A stretch of DNA of 64,000 nucleotides. Origin: Parietaria judaica. Its lineage: Eukaryota; Streptophyta; Magnoliopsida; Rosales; Urticaceae. Under the pieces are notes generated by a model that was not told where the DNA came from, did no database searches, and saw only the letters and a list, made by a program, of their open reading frames with translations. Shown piece by piece: positions 62,101-64,000 of the stretch. The position numbers and the translations under genes were made by a program. Numbering within the stretch: the stretch's first letter is position 1; the number at the start of each line of letters is the position of its first letter. The stretch spans positions 19,682,001 to 19,746,000 of the forward strand of contig OX940869.1 of assembly GCA_954871525.1 (NCBI GenBank), written 5' to 3'.

Positions 62101-64000
62101 AGAACGCATCGTATTTGCTCTCGTAAGAAAACCAATTTTAACACTTTTCGGTAATGATTTTAACTCGTTAACGGCTTGATATAGAAAGCACGAGATAGTG
62201 CTTCCCTATTTAGGGATTAAAATAAGTAAATGTGATACAATTACACATTATTAACCATTTTGAAGTTCATTTTTTGTTTAAAATATCGTTTAATTAGGGT
62301 TCTTTCGCGTAAAATGGGAAAAAGACTCAGTTTTCTTTGGAGCACGTATTAATTGTTGAAAACTGGGTTTTAAAAGAGCTCCAGTAAGTTTTAATGCCAA
62401 AACTAACCCAATATATAATAATACCACCCTAATGAAGGTCTACCAACTCAAAGTTCATGAAGAACGCATCGTATTTGCTCTCGTAAGAAAACCAATTTTA
62501 ACACTTTTCGGTAATGATTTTAACTCGTTAACGGCTTGATATAGAAAGCACGAGATAGTGCTTCGCTATTTAGGGATTAAAATAAGTAAATGTGATACAA
62601 TTACACATTATTAAGCATTTTGAAGTTCATTTTTTGTTTAAAATATCGTTTAATTAGGGTTCTTTCGCGTAAAATGGGAAAAAGACTCAGTTTTCTTTGG
62701 AGCACGTATTAATTGCTGAAAACTGGGTTTTAAGAGAGCTCCAGTAATTTTTAATGCCAAAACTAACCCAATATATAATAATACCACCCTAATGAAGGTC
62801 TACCAACTCAAAGTTCATGAAGAACGCATCGTATTTGCTCTCGTAAGAAAACCAATTTTAACACTTTTCGGTAATGATTTTAACTCCTTAACGGCTTGAT
62901 ATAGAAAGCACGAGATAGTGCTTCGCTATTTAGGGATTAAAATAAGTAAATGTGATACAATTACACATTATTAAGCATTTTGAAGTTCATTTTTTGTTTA
63001 AAATATCGTTTAATTAGGGTTCTTTCGCGTAAAATGGGAAAAAGACTCAGTTTTCTTTGGAGCACGTATTAATTGTTGAAAACTGGGTTTTAAGAGAGCT
63101 CCAGTAATTTTTAATGCCAAAACTAACCCAATATATAATAATACCACCCTAATGAAGGTCTACCAACTCAAAGTTCATGAAGAACGCATCGTATTTGCTC
63201 TCGTAAGAAAACCAATTTTAACACTTTTCGGTAATGATTTTAACTCGTTAACGGCTTGATATAGAAAGCACGAGATAGTGCTTCCCTATTTAGGGATTAA
63301 AATAAGTAAATGTGATACAATTACACATTATTAACCATTTTGAAGTTCATTTTTTGTTTAAAATATCGTTTAATTAGGGTTCTTTGGCGTAAAATGGGAA
63401 AAAGACTCAGTTTTCTTTGGAGTACGTATTAATTGTTGAAAACTGGGTTTTAAGAGAGCTCCAGTAATTTTTAATGCCAAAACTAACCCAATATATAATA
63501 ATACCACCGTAATGAAGGTCTACCAACTCAAAGTTCATGAAGAACGCATCGTATTTGCTCTCGTAAGAAAACCAATTTTAACACTTTTCGGTAATGATTT
63601 TAACTCGTTAACGGCTTGATATAGAAAGCACGAGATAGTGCTTCCCTATTTAGGGATTAAAATAAGTAAATGTGATACAATTACACATTATTAAGCATTT
63701 TGAAGTTCATTTTTTGTTTAAAATATCGTTTAATTAGGGTTCTTTCGCGTAAAATGGGAAAAAGACTCAGTTTTCTTTGGAGCACGTATTAATTGTTGAA
63801 AACTGGGTTTTAAGAGAGCTCCAGTAATTTTTAATGCCAAAACTAACCCAATATATAATAATACCACCCTAATGAAGGTCTACCAACTCAAAGTTCATGA
63901 AGAACGCATCGTATTTGCTCTCGTAAGAAAACCAATTTTAACACTTTTCGGTAATGATTTTAACTCGTTAACGGCTTGATATAGAAAGCACGAGATAGTG
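56138..64000. repeat. Array block V (M157-M178): distinct variant set
   Basis: p49 C is common again, but without p75 A or p124 T. New markers appear: p117 A with p131 G (taaaagag and cagtaagttt; M158, 162, 166, 171, 174), p308 G (cttcgct; M158, 159, 162, 166, 174, 175), p358 G (ttaagcattt; the same six plus M177), p166 G (M160, 163, 167), and p86 T alone (M168, M177). M129-like copies are M164 and M172. Private changes per monomer are more frequent than in blocks III-IV: M162 and M166 carry several each. I see no exact higher-order repeat, although M158-M160, M162-M163, M166-M167 and M174-M175 are related runs. Confidence 0.8.
63698..64000. repeat. Partial monomer M178, cut by the window edge
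   Basis: The first 303 bases of a monomer with p49 C and p172 C. It ends at gagatagtg (p303), so the array continues beyond the window. Confidence 0.95.

Larger units (their letters stand above)
1..64000. repeat. 360-bp satellite DNA tandem array, 177 complete monomers plus one partial
   Basis: Every 360 bases the same sequence returns, head to tail and in one orientation, from the first to the last base. Copies differ by a handful of substitutions each. Of 177 complete copies, 170 are exactly 360 bp; M30, M71, M72, M77 and M78 are 359 bp, and M79 and M101 are 351 bp. The common monomer has 60 G and 55 C (31.9% G+C). No other sequence interrupts the array and neither edge of the array lies in the window. 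Arrays of this kind are known from centromeric and pericentromeric heterochromatin of eukaryotes; the chromosomal position here is inferred. The family is not recognised. It is not the Drosophila 1.688 (359-bp) satellite as I know it, and its AT content (about 68%) is lower than the roughly 73% I recall for the Tribolium castaneum 360-bp satellite. Plant satellites of 320-370 bp are another length class to compare. Confidence 0.99.

Noticed and set aside
1..64000. CRISPR array
   Set aside because: The repeat unit is 360 bp and the copies abut directly; there are no short repeats separated by unique spacers and no cas genes.
1..64000. Transposon, LTR or MITE origin of the unit
   Set aside because: No terminal inverted repeats or target-site duplications flank the units, there is no transposase or reverse transcriptase frame, and the units are strictly head to tail.
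1..64000. Ribosomal RNA, 5S, tRNA or snRNA tandem cluster
   Set aside because: No segment of the monomer resembles these RNAs; no pol III A/B boxes with cloverleaf pairing were found on either strand.
1..64000. Identification as the Tribolium castaneum 360-bp or Drosophila 1.688 satellite
   Set aside because: Only the length agrees. The sequence does not match the 1.688 unit as I know it, and I could not confirm a match to the Tribolium satellite without a database search.

Overview
The whole 64,000-base window is one uninterrupted tandem array of an AT-rich satellite DNA. The repeat unit (monomer) is 360 bp, about 32% G+C. Starting the monomer at base 1 (unit begins ttttgaagtt, ends ttattaacca), I count 177 complete copies plus the first 303 bases of a 178th. 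All are in the same orientation, with nothing between them. Of the 177 complete copies, 170 are exactly 360 bp, five are 359 bp and two are 351 bp, which sums exactly to the window length. I see no gene, RNA gene, transposon, CRISPR array or unique-sequence island. This is the signature of eukaryotic constitutive heterochromatin (centromeric or pericentromeric satellite), probably from a long-read assembly. I cannot name the species. The 360-bp length is shared by known insect and plant satellites, but I do not recognise this sequence as any of them. CpG is not depleted, which mildly favours a lineage with little DNA methylation.

Coordinates used below: monomer n starts at 1+360(n-1) for n=1-30; 10800+360(n-31) for n=31-71; 25559 for n=72; 25918+360(n-73) for n=73-77; 27717 for n=78; 28076 for n=79; 28427+360(n-80) for n=80-101; and 36338+360(n-102) for n=102-178. 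'p75' means position 75 of the monomer.

Layout by variant content. Block I (1-23039, M1-M64) is a mosaic of two linked haplotypes. Type A has p124 T and p172 C. Type B has p49 C, p75 A, p124 C and p172 G. They are arranged in local higher-order repeats of 4, 5 and 6 monomers. Block II (23040-28426, M65-M79) has a three-monomer repeat, a near-perfect 2158-bp tandem duplication and all but one of the 1-bp indels. Block III (28427-45697, M80-M127) is flatter, with p139 T/A, p119 A and p290 G markers and a seven-monomer repeat. Block IV (45698-56137, M128-M156) has a trimer marked by p290 G then p242 G. Block V (56138-64000, M157-M178) carries a distinct set of variants (p117 A with p131 G, p308 G, p358 G, p166 G).

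Nothing here works as a gene system. What the sequence records is how the array evolved: unequal exchange and segmental duplication at nested scales (720 bp to about 9 kb apart), gene-conversion-like recombinant monomers, and a conserved set of dyad symmetries in each monomer. The most interesting single observation is a two-base covariation (p75 T to A with p104 A to T) that restores a perfect 8-bp inverted repeat in two monomers. The only open reading frame of note (42272-42454) comes from one stop-codon mutation in one monomer and is not evidence of a gene.
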